Positions 1 to 7,060 of a stretch of 36,612 nucleotides of DNA are shown in pieces. The DNA comes from Methanohalobium sp. (GTDB lineage: Archaea > Halobacteriota > Methanosarcinia > Methanosarcinales > Methanosarcinaceae). Made by a program: the position numbers and the translations under genes. The stretch is from contig NZ_JAHENT010000035.1 in the NCBI RefSeq assembly GCF_018609725.1, forward strand, positions 1-36,612, read 5' to 3'. The notes beneath the pieces were generated by a model, which did no database searches, was not told the origin of the DNA, and was given only the letters and a program-made list of their open reading frames with translations. The stretch's first letter is position 1. Each line of letters begins with the position of its first letter.

Positions 1-1
1 A

Positions 2-586
2 ATGTCTAAACGAGATAACTGCAAACGCAAATCTCAATTTATACCTATAAGTGAAACAAGAGGGTATTGGGAACCAAGTAACAAATGGAAAAGATACGAC
101 AAAGCGCTGGAGAAAGCACTACATACCAAACGAGAACAGACAAAGTTGGGTATGTTTACGATAGCAAACTATCTTTGCAGAAACTACGATAAAATCCTAA
201 TGGGTGATTATACTCCATCGAAAGAAGTTTCACCGCATAAAAAAGCAAATCGCAGTATCTTAAATCAAACTCTCATCGCAAAATTGCGCGGAACAATTGA
301 ATGGGTTTGTGAAAGATCAGGAAAAACATTCAAAAAAGTTGATGAGAAAAATACAACAAAAAAATGCTGTATTTGTGAAGATGTAGAAAAGAAGGATCCA
401 GATGTAAGAACTTTTACCTGTAAAAAATGCGGTCAGACCATTTCAAGAGATATAAACAGCGCTGTAAATATTGCTAAAAAAGAAATGCATTTGTCTGGCA
501 CGGACTACAAAGGTAATCTCAAAGAACCTTTGTATATTGCATATTGGAAATACAATAACTCGAAAATAAATATGCAAACGAATTAA
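2..586 (+). CDS. tnpB: TnpB (IS200/IS605 OrfB), 3' part, Fanzor-like active site
   Basis: RNA-guided DNA nuclease of the IS200/IS605 group, C-terminal part only; the frame is open to the window edge, so the true start is probably upstream. Residues are numbered from the ATG at 2. The end carries the family zinc ribbon (C122/C123, C125, C140, C143) and the RuvC-III motif RDINSAVNI (D150). At the place where classical TnpB has the RuvC-II glutamate (as in the 3874 copy, VFEDL), this protein reads LMGDY (G68-D69). An acidic residue instead lies just before the zinc ribbon (KVDEKNTT, E115), where the other copy has VNPNYTS. This is the relocated-glutamate layout known from eukaryotic Fanzors and a TnpB subgroup. 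The D of RuvC-I is not in the window. Family call is firm; the rearranged-site reading rests on motif alignment by eye. Confidence 0.88.
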   Translation: MSKRDNCKRKSQFIPISETRGYWEPSNKWKRYDKALEKALHTKREQTKLGMFTIANYLCRNYDKILMGDYTPSKEVSPHKKANRSILNQTLIAKLRGTIEWVCERSGKTFKKVDEKNTTKKCCICEDVEKKDPDVRTFTCKKCGQTISRDINSAVNIAKKEMHLSGTDYKGNLKEPLYIAYWKYNNSKINMQTN

Positions 587-710
587 ACGAGAAAGATGAT
601 ACTTTCTCACCTAAGTTTACATCATTTTATGTAAATAGGAGTGCGGAAAGCAGGGATTACAACAACGATGCTGATGTAGGTGGACCAAAATTTGCCGATT
701 TTGGTCTGTT
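587..710 (+). ncRNA. Candidate guide (omega) RNA / right end of the first tnpB element
   Basis: Immediately after the tnpB stop there are three perfect small hairpins: 589-595 with 602-608 (gagaaag/ctttctc), 616-622 with 629-635 (tttacat/atgtaaa) and 683-690 with 699-706 (gaccaaaa/ttttggtc, followed by a T-rich run). TnpB elements encode their guide RNA at the 3' end of tnpB and beyond, so this is the expected place for it. The last hairpin could equally be the transcription terminator or the subterminal hairpin of the element's right end. The exact 3' border of the element cannot be set by eye. Confidence 0.45.
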
Positions 711-737
711 TTAAATTATTAATCAAAAATTTAATCT

Positions 738-1478
738 ATGTTTGCGGATAATGTTGGCTCGATGGATGATGTTATATCTGTTAAAAATCTTTCCAAATCC
801 ATTGGCAACCATCAGGTATTAAAAAATATATGTTTTTCAGTAAAAAAAGGTTCTACAGTAGCCATATACGGACCCAATGGAGCCGGCAAAACAACACTTT
901 TTAAGATATTATCAACACTGTGGACACCAACAGAGGGAAGCGTAGCAATCAACAAGTTTGATGTATCTACCGATTCATCAAACATCAGGAAATCTATAGG
1001 TATACTCTCACATGAAACTTTTCTGTACAATGACCTTACTGCAGAAGAGAACCTGTGTTTTTACGGACAGATGTATGGTATAGACAATGATATTCTGGAT
1101 AAGAGGATAGAATACTTTCTGGAAAAAACAGGTATAACATACAGAGCAACTGATAGGGTAAGTGAATTATCAAGAGGTATGAAACAGCGTCTATCCATCG
1201 CAAGAACATTGATACACGAACCGCAAGTCCTTTTTCTGGATGAACCTTATACAGGACTTGACCAGAACGCTGTCAACGTATTTGAAAACATTTTAAAAGA
1301 ACTTGATAGCAAAAAGACCACCAAATTAATTGTTTCGCATAATATTGAGCAGAGTTTTAAATTGTGTGACAGAGCCATAATTCTGGACAAAGGGAAAATT
1401 GTATTTGATGATTTAAAAAAAGACATATCCGATGTTGGCAGTTTTAAACAGACATACAAAAACCTGATAAACAGTTAA
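738..1478 (+). CDS. ccmA: Heme exporter ATP-binding protein CcmA
   Basis: ABC-transporter ATPase that powers heme handling in system I cytochrome c maturation, acting on the cytoplasmic face with the membrane proteins CcmB and CcmC encoded next to it. Walker A is GPNGAGKT (residues 45-52), the signature LSRGMKQ (144-150), Walker B VLFLDEP (164-170), and the H-loop histidine is H201. The normal Q-loop position reads SHETF. 246 aa is slightly longer than the usual ~200-220 because of the N-terminus; the ATG at 762 is an alternative start and would give a more typical protein beginning MDDVISVKNL. No strong ribosome binding site precedes either start. Generic ABC ATPases look similar, so the gene name depends on the ccmB/ccmC neighbours. 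Confidence 0.85.
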   Translation: MFADNVGSMDDVISVKNLSKSIGNHQVLKNICFSVKKGSTVAIYGPNGAGKTTLFKILSTLWTPTEGSVAINKFDVSTDSSNIRKSIGILSHETFLYNDLTAEENLCFYGQMYGIDNDILDKRIEYFLEKTGITYRATDRVSELSRGMKQRLSIARTLIHEPQVLFLDEPYTGLDQNAVNVFENILKELDSKKTTKLIVSHNIEQSFKLCDRAIILDKGKIVFDDLKKDISDVGSFKQTYKNLINS

Positions 1479-1507
1479 ACCAACCAATTGAAATCGACCT
1501 GATATAA

Positions 1508-2182
1508 ATGATTCAGAGTTTAAGAATTGCACTGAAAGATTTAAAATCTGAATTTCGCACCAAACAAATGCTGAATTCAATGCTTGTTTTTTCATTAATT
1601 GTTATTGTTATATTCAGCATATCATTCGGGAATTTGCTCAATAGGTCACAGATAATCGGTCAACTGGCACCGGGCGTTTTATGGATATCATTCACATTTG
1701 CAGGAACTCTCGGATTATCAAGGTCATTTGCAGCAGAACTTGAAAACGGTTGCCTCGATGGGTTAAAACTTTGTTCTTTTAACTGGAATTCAATATATAT
1801 CGGTAAAATGCTGTCCAGTACAATTTTGATGATTACCATCGAATTGATTATAATTCCGTTGTTTATTGTTTTTTTCAATTTCAATATCCAGGGAATTCAT
1901 GGTCTTTTTATAATTCTTGTTCTTGGAACGATAGGGTATATATCAGTTGGAACTCTTTTATCTGCGCTAACAGTGAATATACGCACAAGAGAAATCCTGC
2001 TGCCTGTTTTGCTTCTCCCGTTAATCATACCTATTTTATTACCTGCTGTACTGGCTACCGGTAAATTGTTTTCTGGCGGGAATATAACTGATGTCTTTCA
2101 GGAAATACGTTTGCTAATTGTTTATGATATAATATTTTTTGTAATCGCACAGCTTGTATTTGAATATGCAATACAGGATTGA
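1508..2182 (+). CDS. ccmB: Heme exporter membrane protein CcmB
   Basis: Integral membrane partner of CcmA in the cytochrome c maturation complex. The 224-aa protein starts with the family's typical amphipathic stretch (ALKDLKSEFRTKQ) followed by about six hydrophobic spans. A conserved-looking loop (RSFAAELENGCLDGLKL) lies after the second span, as in CcmB proteins, whose usual length is ~220 aa. It follows ccmA by 29 bp and precedes ccmC by 82 bp in the same direction, giving the standard ccmABC order. Its function in heme delivery is inferred from family and context. Confidence 0.88.
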   Translation: MIQSLRIALKDLKSEFRTKQMLNSMLVFSLIVIVIFSISFGNLLNRSQIIGQLAPGVLWISFTFAGTLGLSRSFAAELENGCLDGLKLCSFNWNSIYIGKMLSSTILMITIELIIIPLFIVFFNFNIQGIHGLFIILVLGTIGYISVGTLLSALTVNIRTREILLPVLLLPLIIPILLPAVLATGKLFSGGNITDVFQEIRLLIVYDIIFFVIAQLVFEYAIQD

Positions 2183-2193
2183 TGTAGCCAATC

Positions 2194-2203
2194 GTTTTAT
2201 ATA
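2194..2203 (+). promoter_or_regulatory. Possible TATA box upstream of ccmC
   Basis: The 82-bp gap between ccmB and ccmC contains an AT-rich run, tttatatatt, about 70 bp before the ccmC start. It resembles an archaeal TATA element and could give ccmC its own transcript. Weak call: AT-rich spacers in this genome often look this way. Confidence 0.3.
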
Positions 2204-2264
2204 TTAAATACGAGCCTTATTCATTAAAACAGGTTTAATAGATCGTTTTTTGGGTAGATGAGAT

Positions 2265-2978
2265 ATGTTATCATCAGAATCAAAGAAAGTAAATTTACTG
2301 GCGGTACTAACCACCATCGCCATTATTGTTGCTACAGGCATGATATTTTTTTATCTCCCGCAAATGACAGGTGGTTCCAGCGAGGTTCTTGGTGAAAGTT
2401 TTAAAATATTCTATATCCATCTTCCGATTGCATTTACTTCCTATCTTGCTTTTTTTATTGTATTTGTTGCAGGGATAATGTATCTCAGGAGTTCTAATAA
2501 AAAATGGGATATTTTAGCCCGCTCTTCTGCTGAAGTGGGTATTGGGTTTGCTTTTCTGGTAATTGCTACTGGTTCTATCTGGGCAAAAGCGGTATGGGGA
2601 TGGTACTGGATATGGGAACCCCGACTTACTACATCACTTGTATTACTGCTTGTTTATCTTGCATATTTCATGGTACGCCAGAGTATAGATGAACCTGAAA
2701 CTCGTGCTCGACTATCATCGATATTTGGTATTGTAGGGTTTGCAGCTGTTCCTTTGAGTTTTCTGTCTGTCCGGTTGTGGCGTTCAGTACATCCTCTCAT
2801 GTTTGGAGAAAGTATCTATGGAGGTTCAGGTGGTGGTCTTGAAGGACCATCATTGATATTAACTCTTCTTGTCAATTTCATAGCTTTTTTCATGCTTTTT
2901 GCAACACTTTTTGTATATAAAATTCAGAATGAAGAGTTAAAAGAACAGGTCAATGATTTAAAACAATCAATGGAATAA
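2265..2978 (+). CDS. ccmC: Cytochrome c maturation heme-handling protein CcmC
   Basis: Membrane protein of the heme-handling protein family that presents heme to CcmE on the outer face of the membrane. Six hydrophobic spans are visible in 237 aa, the normal size. The tryptophan-rich WWD signature is at residues 111-122 (WGWYWIWEPRLT), and the two flanking heme-ligand-type histidines are H52 (FYIHLP) and H176 (LWRSVHP). The signature has glutamate where the family usually has aspartate (W-W-D). A short charged C-terminus (residues 222-237) follows the last span. ccmE and ccmF are not present in this window, so the heme acceptor and ligase must be encoded elsewhere or upstream. Confidence 0.92.
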   Translation: MLSSESKKVNLLAVLTTIAIIVATGMIFFYLPQMTGGSSEVLGESFKIFYIHLPIAFTSYLAFFIVFVAGIMYLRSSNKKWDILARSSAEVGIGFAFLVIATGSIWAKAVWGWYWIWEPRLTTSLVLLLVYLAYFMVRQSIDEPETRARLSSIFGIVGFAAVPLSFLSVRLWRSVHPLMFGESIYGGSGGGLEGPSLILTLLVNFIAFFMLFATLFVYKIQNEELKEQVNDLKQSME

Positions 2979-2983
2979 ACAGT

Positions 2984-3484
2984 ATGGACACATCCCAACT
3001 TTTCCAGTGCCTAAAGAAAAATGCTTTAAAAATATCCATACATGATTTAATGAAAGCCAAAGCTTATATTGAGTATAATAACCGCAATTTACCAGAAAAA
3101 TATCAAAAAGAGTATACTCAAAAACTATTTGGATATATTTTCAATACTTTGGTAGAAATTAAAAATAAAAATTCGGTGGACAGTGTCGAGCATATAGATG
3201 AAAATATTTTTAGGGATTTGGTAGAAAAGATAAACCGTTTGAATGAAAATTATAGTTCAGAACAGAAAATATTCAACCGAATAATAAAAATTGTCTCCCT
3301 ATACCTTGTTTTCATTGCCAAAAAACCGATACATCCTGAAAGTATGATATTTCCGGGTGGTTTCAAAATAACTAAAGAAAGCGGAGTATATTACTGTCCT
3401 GTCAAAGACAAACAATCAGGAATTGAATTTGCACTCTGCGATTTTTGTGTATGCAGGGATAAAGAGGAACTTGAAACCTATTAA
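2984..3484 (+). CDS. DUF2115 (UPF0305) family protein
   Basis: 166-aa member of DUF2115, a family of unknown function found in methanogens. The diagnostic C-terminal block is present: IAKKPIHPESMIFPGG (about 111-126) and YYCPVKDKQ (136-144), followed by a Cys-containing tail (LCDFCVC, with C138 nearby) that could bind a metal. The N-terminal half is charged and predicted helical. It starts 5 bp after ccmC and is probably cotranscribed with the ccm genes, although no functional link to heme is known. Confidence 0.82.
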   Translation: MDTSQLFQCLKKNALKISIHDLMKAKAYIEYNNRNLPEKYQKEYTQKLFGYIFNTLVEIKNKNSVDSVEHIDENIFRDLVEKINRLNENYSSEQKIFNRIIKIVSLYLVFIAKKPIHPESMIFPGGFKITKESGVYYCPVKDKQSGIEFALCDFCVCRDKEELETY

Positions 3485-3864
3485 ATACTTTTTTGCCGCA
3501 CTAACAAAATATTTCCTGTAATATACTTATCAAAAAATATTAAATAATTCCTGTAATTTATGATGAACGGGTGCAGGGATATAGAAAGCCCATGAGTTCA
3601 CTTATGCTCTTAAAATTAGAACACTCTAAATTAGAAATTTAGAGTTAAACTTAAACTTGGTAAATTGAAAATTTACCAATATCTTTAAACTATAGTTTAA
3701 AGAGTCTTTGATTTAAGTTGTTTTAAAGATATCTTTGAACTCCGTTTTAAGAGTGATGAATCACCCCGCCTATATCTGATTAATACTATAATATTTGGTA
3801 AATTCGCTAACATTAGATAAAATTTATATGGCTTCAAAACGTATAATCAGCATCAGGTAAATGG
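3485..3864. repeat. Gene-free palindrome cluster with an IS605-like right-end relic
   Basis: No plausible gene lies in these 380 bases. They hold a dense row of perfect or near-perfect hairpins: 3591-3596/3601-3606 (catgag/cttatg, one G-U), 3623-3631/3637-3645 (9 bp), 3657-3665/3671-3679 (9 bp), 3682-3690/3695-3703 (9 bp, inside a 22-base palindrome), 3725-3736 (12-base palindrome) and 3753-3756/3761-3764. The segment gaaagcccatgagttcac (from 3584) resembles the terminal hairpin of IS200/IS605 right ends, but no tnpB precedes it. The best reading is a degenerate or non-autonomous IS605-derived element (MITE/PATE type) plus the left flank of the following tnpB. The units differ from one another, so this is not a CRISPR. 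Confidence 0.5.
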
Positions 3865-3873
3865 GTGGAGTCG

Positions 3874-5214
3874 ATGGTACGTAAGGATGATCAAAACTGC
3901 AGGAATTTGAGGTTCAGAATTCATCCCACTCCTGAACAGGAGAAAAAACTGAATGAAACACTGGAGTGCTGCAGACTAATCTGGAACCATCTTCTATCTA
4001 TCAAAGTAGATTTATACGAAAGATTCGGTCTTTCTGTAAAAAGATCAGAACTAGAAAAACTCCTGAAAAATCTGGATTATCCTATACATTCATCAGTAAG
4101 ACTGGATGTATTCCAGCGATTGTGTTTTGCTTATGACAAGTTCTTCGATGATTTGGAAAAAGGTAGGCTGAAGAATACAAAACCTAAAAAAGGAATGTTC
4201 GTCAAGAGAAAAAATGTTCCATGTGGAAATAATTCATCAGGATTTATCAAATATGATGGAATTCTTCCGAAAGCCCACCCCAAATTCAAGAGTAAAGAAG
4301 ATTTCAGTAGTTTCAGATATAAACAGCATGGGAACGGATGGCGTCTGGATGGAAACTGGTTGCATCTATCCAAGATAACCAGTAAATCAAATCTCATCAA
4401 GATTGACATCGATAATCTGCCAAATGGCGAACTGAAGACCTGCACTCTGAAAAAGGAAGGCAAACAATGGTTTGCCTATCTGACCGTAGAGCTACCGGAT
4501 AATCCGGTTCCATCTACTCCAGAAAACGCTGTAGGCATCGACCTTGGACTGAAATCTTTTATAACTACATCAGATGATGATTTTGTCGAACCACCGAAAT
4601 TCCTCAGGAAAGCTGAGAATAGGCTTGCTAAAGAACAGCGAAAATTGTCGAGAATGAAATTCAGATCAAACAACTATAACAAGCAGAAGCAAAAAGTGAA
4701 CAGGATTCACAGGAAAATCGCCGCTGCAAGAAACCATTTCTCGCATTGCCTGAGCAAATTGTTGGTGGAGAGATACGACCTGATTGTATTTGAGGATTTA
4801 AAAATAAAAAATCTTGTCAAGAACAACAAATTGGCTAAATCCATTTCGGATGTTGGCTGGAATAAACTGATCCAGCATGTGACTTATAAAGCTGCTGAAA
4901 GAGGTAAAATAGTGGACAAGGTCAATCCTAATTATACTTCTCAGGTCTGCTCTCATTGTGGAACTAAGAAAAAAGAAAAACTGAAACTGGAAGATAGGAC
5001 ATTCTACTGCAGTAATTGTGGTCTGGAAATGGACAGGGACCTCAACGCTTCAGTCAACATACTGACAAAATCATCGTATTATGATCCATCAATGCATACC
5101 GTGGGGCTCGCGGGAATGAACGGCTGTGGAGATGGTACCTCTACGACTGGTCTCGATATCAGTTCGCAAGTACCGTCCATGAATCAGCAAATGCTCAACC
5201 TCGTCAAAGGTTGA
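3874..5214 (+). CDS. tnpB: TnpB (IS200/IS605 OrfB), complete, canonical active site
   Basis: RNA-guided nuclease TnpB, apparently full length. An in-frame GTG at 3865 would give 449 aa, but ggtggag at 3864-3870 lies just before the ATG at 3874, so I prefer the ATG (446 aa). Numbering from the GTG: N-terminal helix-turn-helix and wedge region 1-220 (FRIHPTPEQEKKLN start), RuvC-I GIDLG (D226), bridge-helix region 250-295, RuvC-II VFEDL (E310), zinc ribbon CSHCG...CSNCG (C362, C365, C382, C385) and RuvC-III DRDLNAS (D392). All three acidic residues are present, so it looks catalytically intact. There is no TnpA (Y1 transposase) beside it, i.e. an IS1341-type arrangement. Its right end abuts the remains of an NSS transporter gene. 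Confidence 0.93.
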   Translation: MVRKDDQNCRNLRFRIHPTPEQEKKLNETLECCRLIWNHLLSIKVDLYERFGLSVKRSELEKLLKNLDYPIHSSVRLDVFQRLCFAYDKFFDDLEKGRLKNTKPKKGMFVKRKNVPCGNNSSGFIKYDGILPKAHPKFKSKEDFSSFRYKQHGNGWRLDGNWLHLSKITSKSNLIKIDIDNLPNGELKTCTLKKEGKQWFAYLTVELPDNPVPSTPENAVGIDLGLKSFITTSDDDFVEPPKFLRKAENRLAKEQRKLSRMKFRSNNYNKQKQKVNRIHRKIAAARNHFSHCLSKLLVERYDLIVFEDLKIKNLVKNNKLAKSISDVGWNKLIQHVTYKAAERGKIVDKVNPNYTSQVCSHCGTKKKEKLKLEDRTFYCSNCGLEMDRDLNASVNILTKSSYYDPSMHTVGLAGMNGCGDGTSTTGLDISSQVPSMNQQMLNLVKG

Positions 5215-5262
5215 GGCTCTCAAGAGAATTCCACGAGTTTACACTACTCGTGAGAGCAGTCA
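5190..5262 (+). ncRNA. Candidate guide (omega) RNA 3' end and IS right end
   Basis: Two perfect hairpins sit exactly where TnpB guide RNAs end. The first (ctcaacct 5194-5201 with aggttgag 5208-5215) overlaps the tnpB stop codon. The second (cacgagt 5232-5238 with actcgtg 5246-5252, 7-base loop) is the likely subterminal hairpin of the right end. NSS-like coding sequence begins again at about 5265, which sets the element's right border within roughly ten bases after the second hairpin. The following bases (agagcagtcagattgg on) would then be the guide segment. The 5' end of the RNA, inside tnpB, cannot be located by eye. Confidence 0.6.
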
Positions 5263-5264
5263 GA

Positions 5265-6385
5265 TTGGCATGGACGAGTGCTGCAGATACTGGAACATAT
5301 TTCATAGGTTCTGTGTTACAAAGAACCGGTTCACCGTGGGAATTGGGTGGATTCCCTATTGAAATACTTATAAGCCTACGGTTGTCTGGTTCATAACATG
5401 GTTGATCGAAATCAAAGGTGTTCTGAAAGGAATCGAGAGAGCAAACAAATTTTTCATACCAATCATCTGGCTACTTATCATTGTTCTGATAGTCAGAGCA
5501 CTAACACTTCCCGGAGCACTTAATGGTATAGATTGGTATCTCAAACCTGATTTTGGAGCGATTCTAAACCTTGATGTCTGGCTTGCTGCCTTTGGACAGA
5601 TATTCTATACACTCAGTCTCGGTATGGCTATAATGGTGGCCTATTCAAGTTATTTACCAAAAAAGAGTGACATAGTCAACAATACATTCATTGTTACACT
5701 GGCAAATGCGGCTTTCAGTTTCCTTGTCGGTTTTGCAGTATTTGGAACTCTTGGATACATGGCTCATGCCAAAGGTGTAGGTATTGAAGAAGTAGTTGCG
5801 GACAGTATAGGACTTGCATTTATTGTATTCCCTGAAGCCCTGAGTCTGTTACCGGGACTTAAAGTTTTGACAGCGGTAGTATTCTTCATATGTATATCGA
5901 TTGCAGGTCTGTCTTCATTGATATCTCTTGTTGAAGCGTTCTCTTCATCGTTAATGGACAAATTTGAACTCAGCAGAAAAAAGGCGGTAAACATTACTAT
6001 CGGTATAGCATTTGCAGGGAGTCTGATTTATGCCACTCGAGGTGGTCTTTACTGGCTGGATATTATAGACCATTTCATCAATGTTTACGGACTGCTGGTT
6101 GTTGGTGTGCTTGAAGCAGTGGCAATCGGCTGGATATTTGGTGCGGACAAATTCAGAGAATGGGCAAACAATTACTCTGATATAAAAGCTGGTAAATGGT
6201 GGAATTTCAGCATCAAATTCCTTGTTCCAGTAGTTCTGACTATATTGATAATACAGGAAACAATATCAAATTTGCAGGCTCCCTATGGAGGAGACCTGAT
6301 GGCTGCAGCACTTGGTGTAGTTGTAATGGTGGTTGGTATGATTCTTGCGGCTATATTGACATCGGTTAGAAAGGATGTGGTATAA
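5265..6385 (+). pseudogene. NSS-family sodium symporter, truncated and frameshifted
   Basis: Remains of a sodium:neurotransmitter symporter (SNF/NSS) gene for amino acid uptake. Intact members are ~450-510 aa with 11-12 spans; here the coding similarity starts near the end of the third span (AWTSAADTGTYF) directly after the IS right end, so the first ~125 residues are gone. The first piece runs in one frame to ELGGFPIEILISL (to 5378). The frame must then change at 5379-5380 to continue as VVWFITWLIEIKGVLKGIE; the first frame stops at 5394 and the second is closed upstream by a stop at 5360. A single-base loss explains this. From 5402 (TTG) the remaining ~327 codons are open and include LSLGMAIMVAYSSYL typical of the sixth span. 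Almost certainly non-functional as a transporter. Confidence 0.85.
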
Positions 6386-6490
6386 TTGCTGTCAACAGAA
6401 AGCATAATAGTGGCTATATTCGGGTTTGCAGTTCTTTACGGAGGACTGTTTTATTTCTTGAGAATAGCAATGAAGAAAAGAAAGATTTAA
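6386..6490 (+). CDS. MetS-like small NSS-transporter subunit
   Basis: A 34-codon frame starting with TTG directly after the NSS stop codon (no gap) and ending at 6490. It encodes one hydrophobic span (IIVAIFGFAVLYGGLFYFL) followed by a basic tail (RIAMKKRKI). This matches the layout of MetS-type small subunits (about 30-60 aa, single span with a GG motif, basic C-terminus) that are encoded right after many prokaryotic NSS transporters and are needed for methionine/alanine uptake in Corynebacterium. Because its partner gene is broken, it is probably an orphan relic. It is too short for routine gene calling. Confidence 0.65.
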   Translation: MLSTESIIVAIFGFAVLYGGLFYFLRIAMKKRKI

Positions 6491-6512
6491 TCCACTCTTT
6501 TTTTTTCTTTGT

Positions 6513-7010
6513 TCACTCAGTTTTGTTGAAATTTTTTATTTCCTGAAGAGCTTTTTGTTCTACCATTTCTTTAAGTTCATATATGCTTATATTAAGCCCA
6601 TATTGTTTAATGTCCTCAGTGGCAGATTTAAGTTGCTCAAATTCAGCTCTTGCTGAAAGCGGTATACCCTGTTTATTTTTAACAATTTTTGCATCTAAGC
6701 ATCCTTTCCAGAGAAGTTCACCGTCATTATCGTCAAACGATAAGTTTACTTTTTGTATATCAAAATCAAAAACATAATGTTCAGTTTCAATTTTCCTTAT
6801 TCCAAGGGTTCCAGTCTCAAGTGCCATAAATTCTGCTACATTTTCCATATTATCTTTTGAAACATCAATGAAGAAAATATATTCCTGGCGACCCTTTTTG
6901 GTAAATGAAGGTACTACATGAACATTTTTAGCAGATTTTTTGTATAATTCATCGATTATATATGGAATCTGGTCACATGAAACACTGTCTACATTAGTCA
7001 TTAGAAGCAA
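6513..7010 (-). CDS. LarC C-terminal-domain (DUF111) protein, free-standing
   Basis: 165-aa protein resembling only the C-terminal half of LarC, the CTP-dependent cyclometallase that inserts nickel into the pincer cofactor. Matching features are the opening TNVDSVS (LarC: TNIDDMT), the centre ETGTLGIRKIET (residues ~65-76; LarC: ETTTLGVR) and the end region with GIPLSARAEFEQLK. The N-terminal LarC domain (usually ~200 aa) is absent here and is not encoded beside it. A strong Shine-Dalgarno, aaggagg, lies 7 bases before the TTG at 7010, which supports that start over the ATG at 7001. It follows the unrecognised 7046-8565 gene by 35 bp, in the same direction and probably in one operon. Whether it binds nickel is unknown; the domain is diverged. 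Confidence 0.7.
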   Translation of the reverse strand: MLLMTNVDSVSCDQIPYIIDELYKKSAKNVHVVPSFTKKGRQEYIFFIDVSKDNMENVAEFMALETGTLGIRKIETEHYVFDFDIQKVNLSFDDNDGELLWKGCLDAKIVKNKQGIPLSARAEFEQLKSATEDIKQYGLNISIYELKEMVEQKALQEIKNFNKTE

Positions 7011-7030
7011 CTTTTGTCCTCCTTAAAAAG

Positions 7031-7060
7031 AAAGATATGGATAATTTATTCCATATCTTT
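7031..7060 (-). terminator. Stem-loop overlapping the stop codon between two minus-strand genes
   Basis: An 11-bp perfect stem (7031-7041 with 7050-7060) and an 8-base loop. The stem includes the last codons (KDME) and stop of the upstream gene. On the minus strand it is followed by tctttttaaggagg, i.e. a short T run and then the ribosome binding site of the LarC-like gene. It may terminate part of the transcripts, protect the 3' end of the first message, or set the ratio of the two proteins. Confidence 0.5.

Noticed and set aside
3620-3770. Palindrome row as a CRISPR array
   Set aside because: The repeats are all different from each other, spacing is irregular and no cas gene is near.
5211-5396. 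A 61-codon open frame after tnpB as an independent gene
   Set aside because: Its first third is the guide-RNA hairpin region and its last two thirds are NSS-transporter coding (TGSPWELGGFPIEI). It is an accidental join of IS end and pseudogene.
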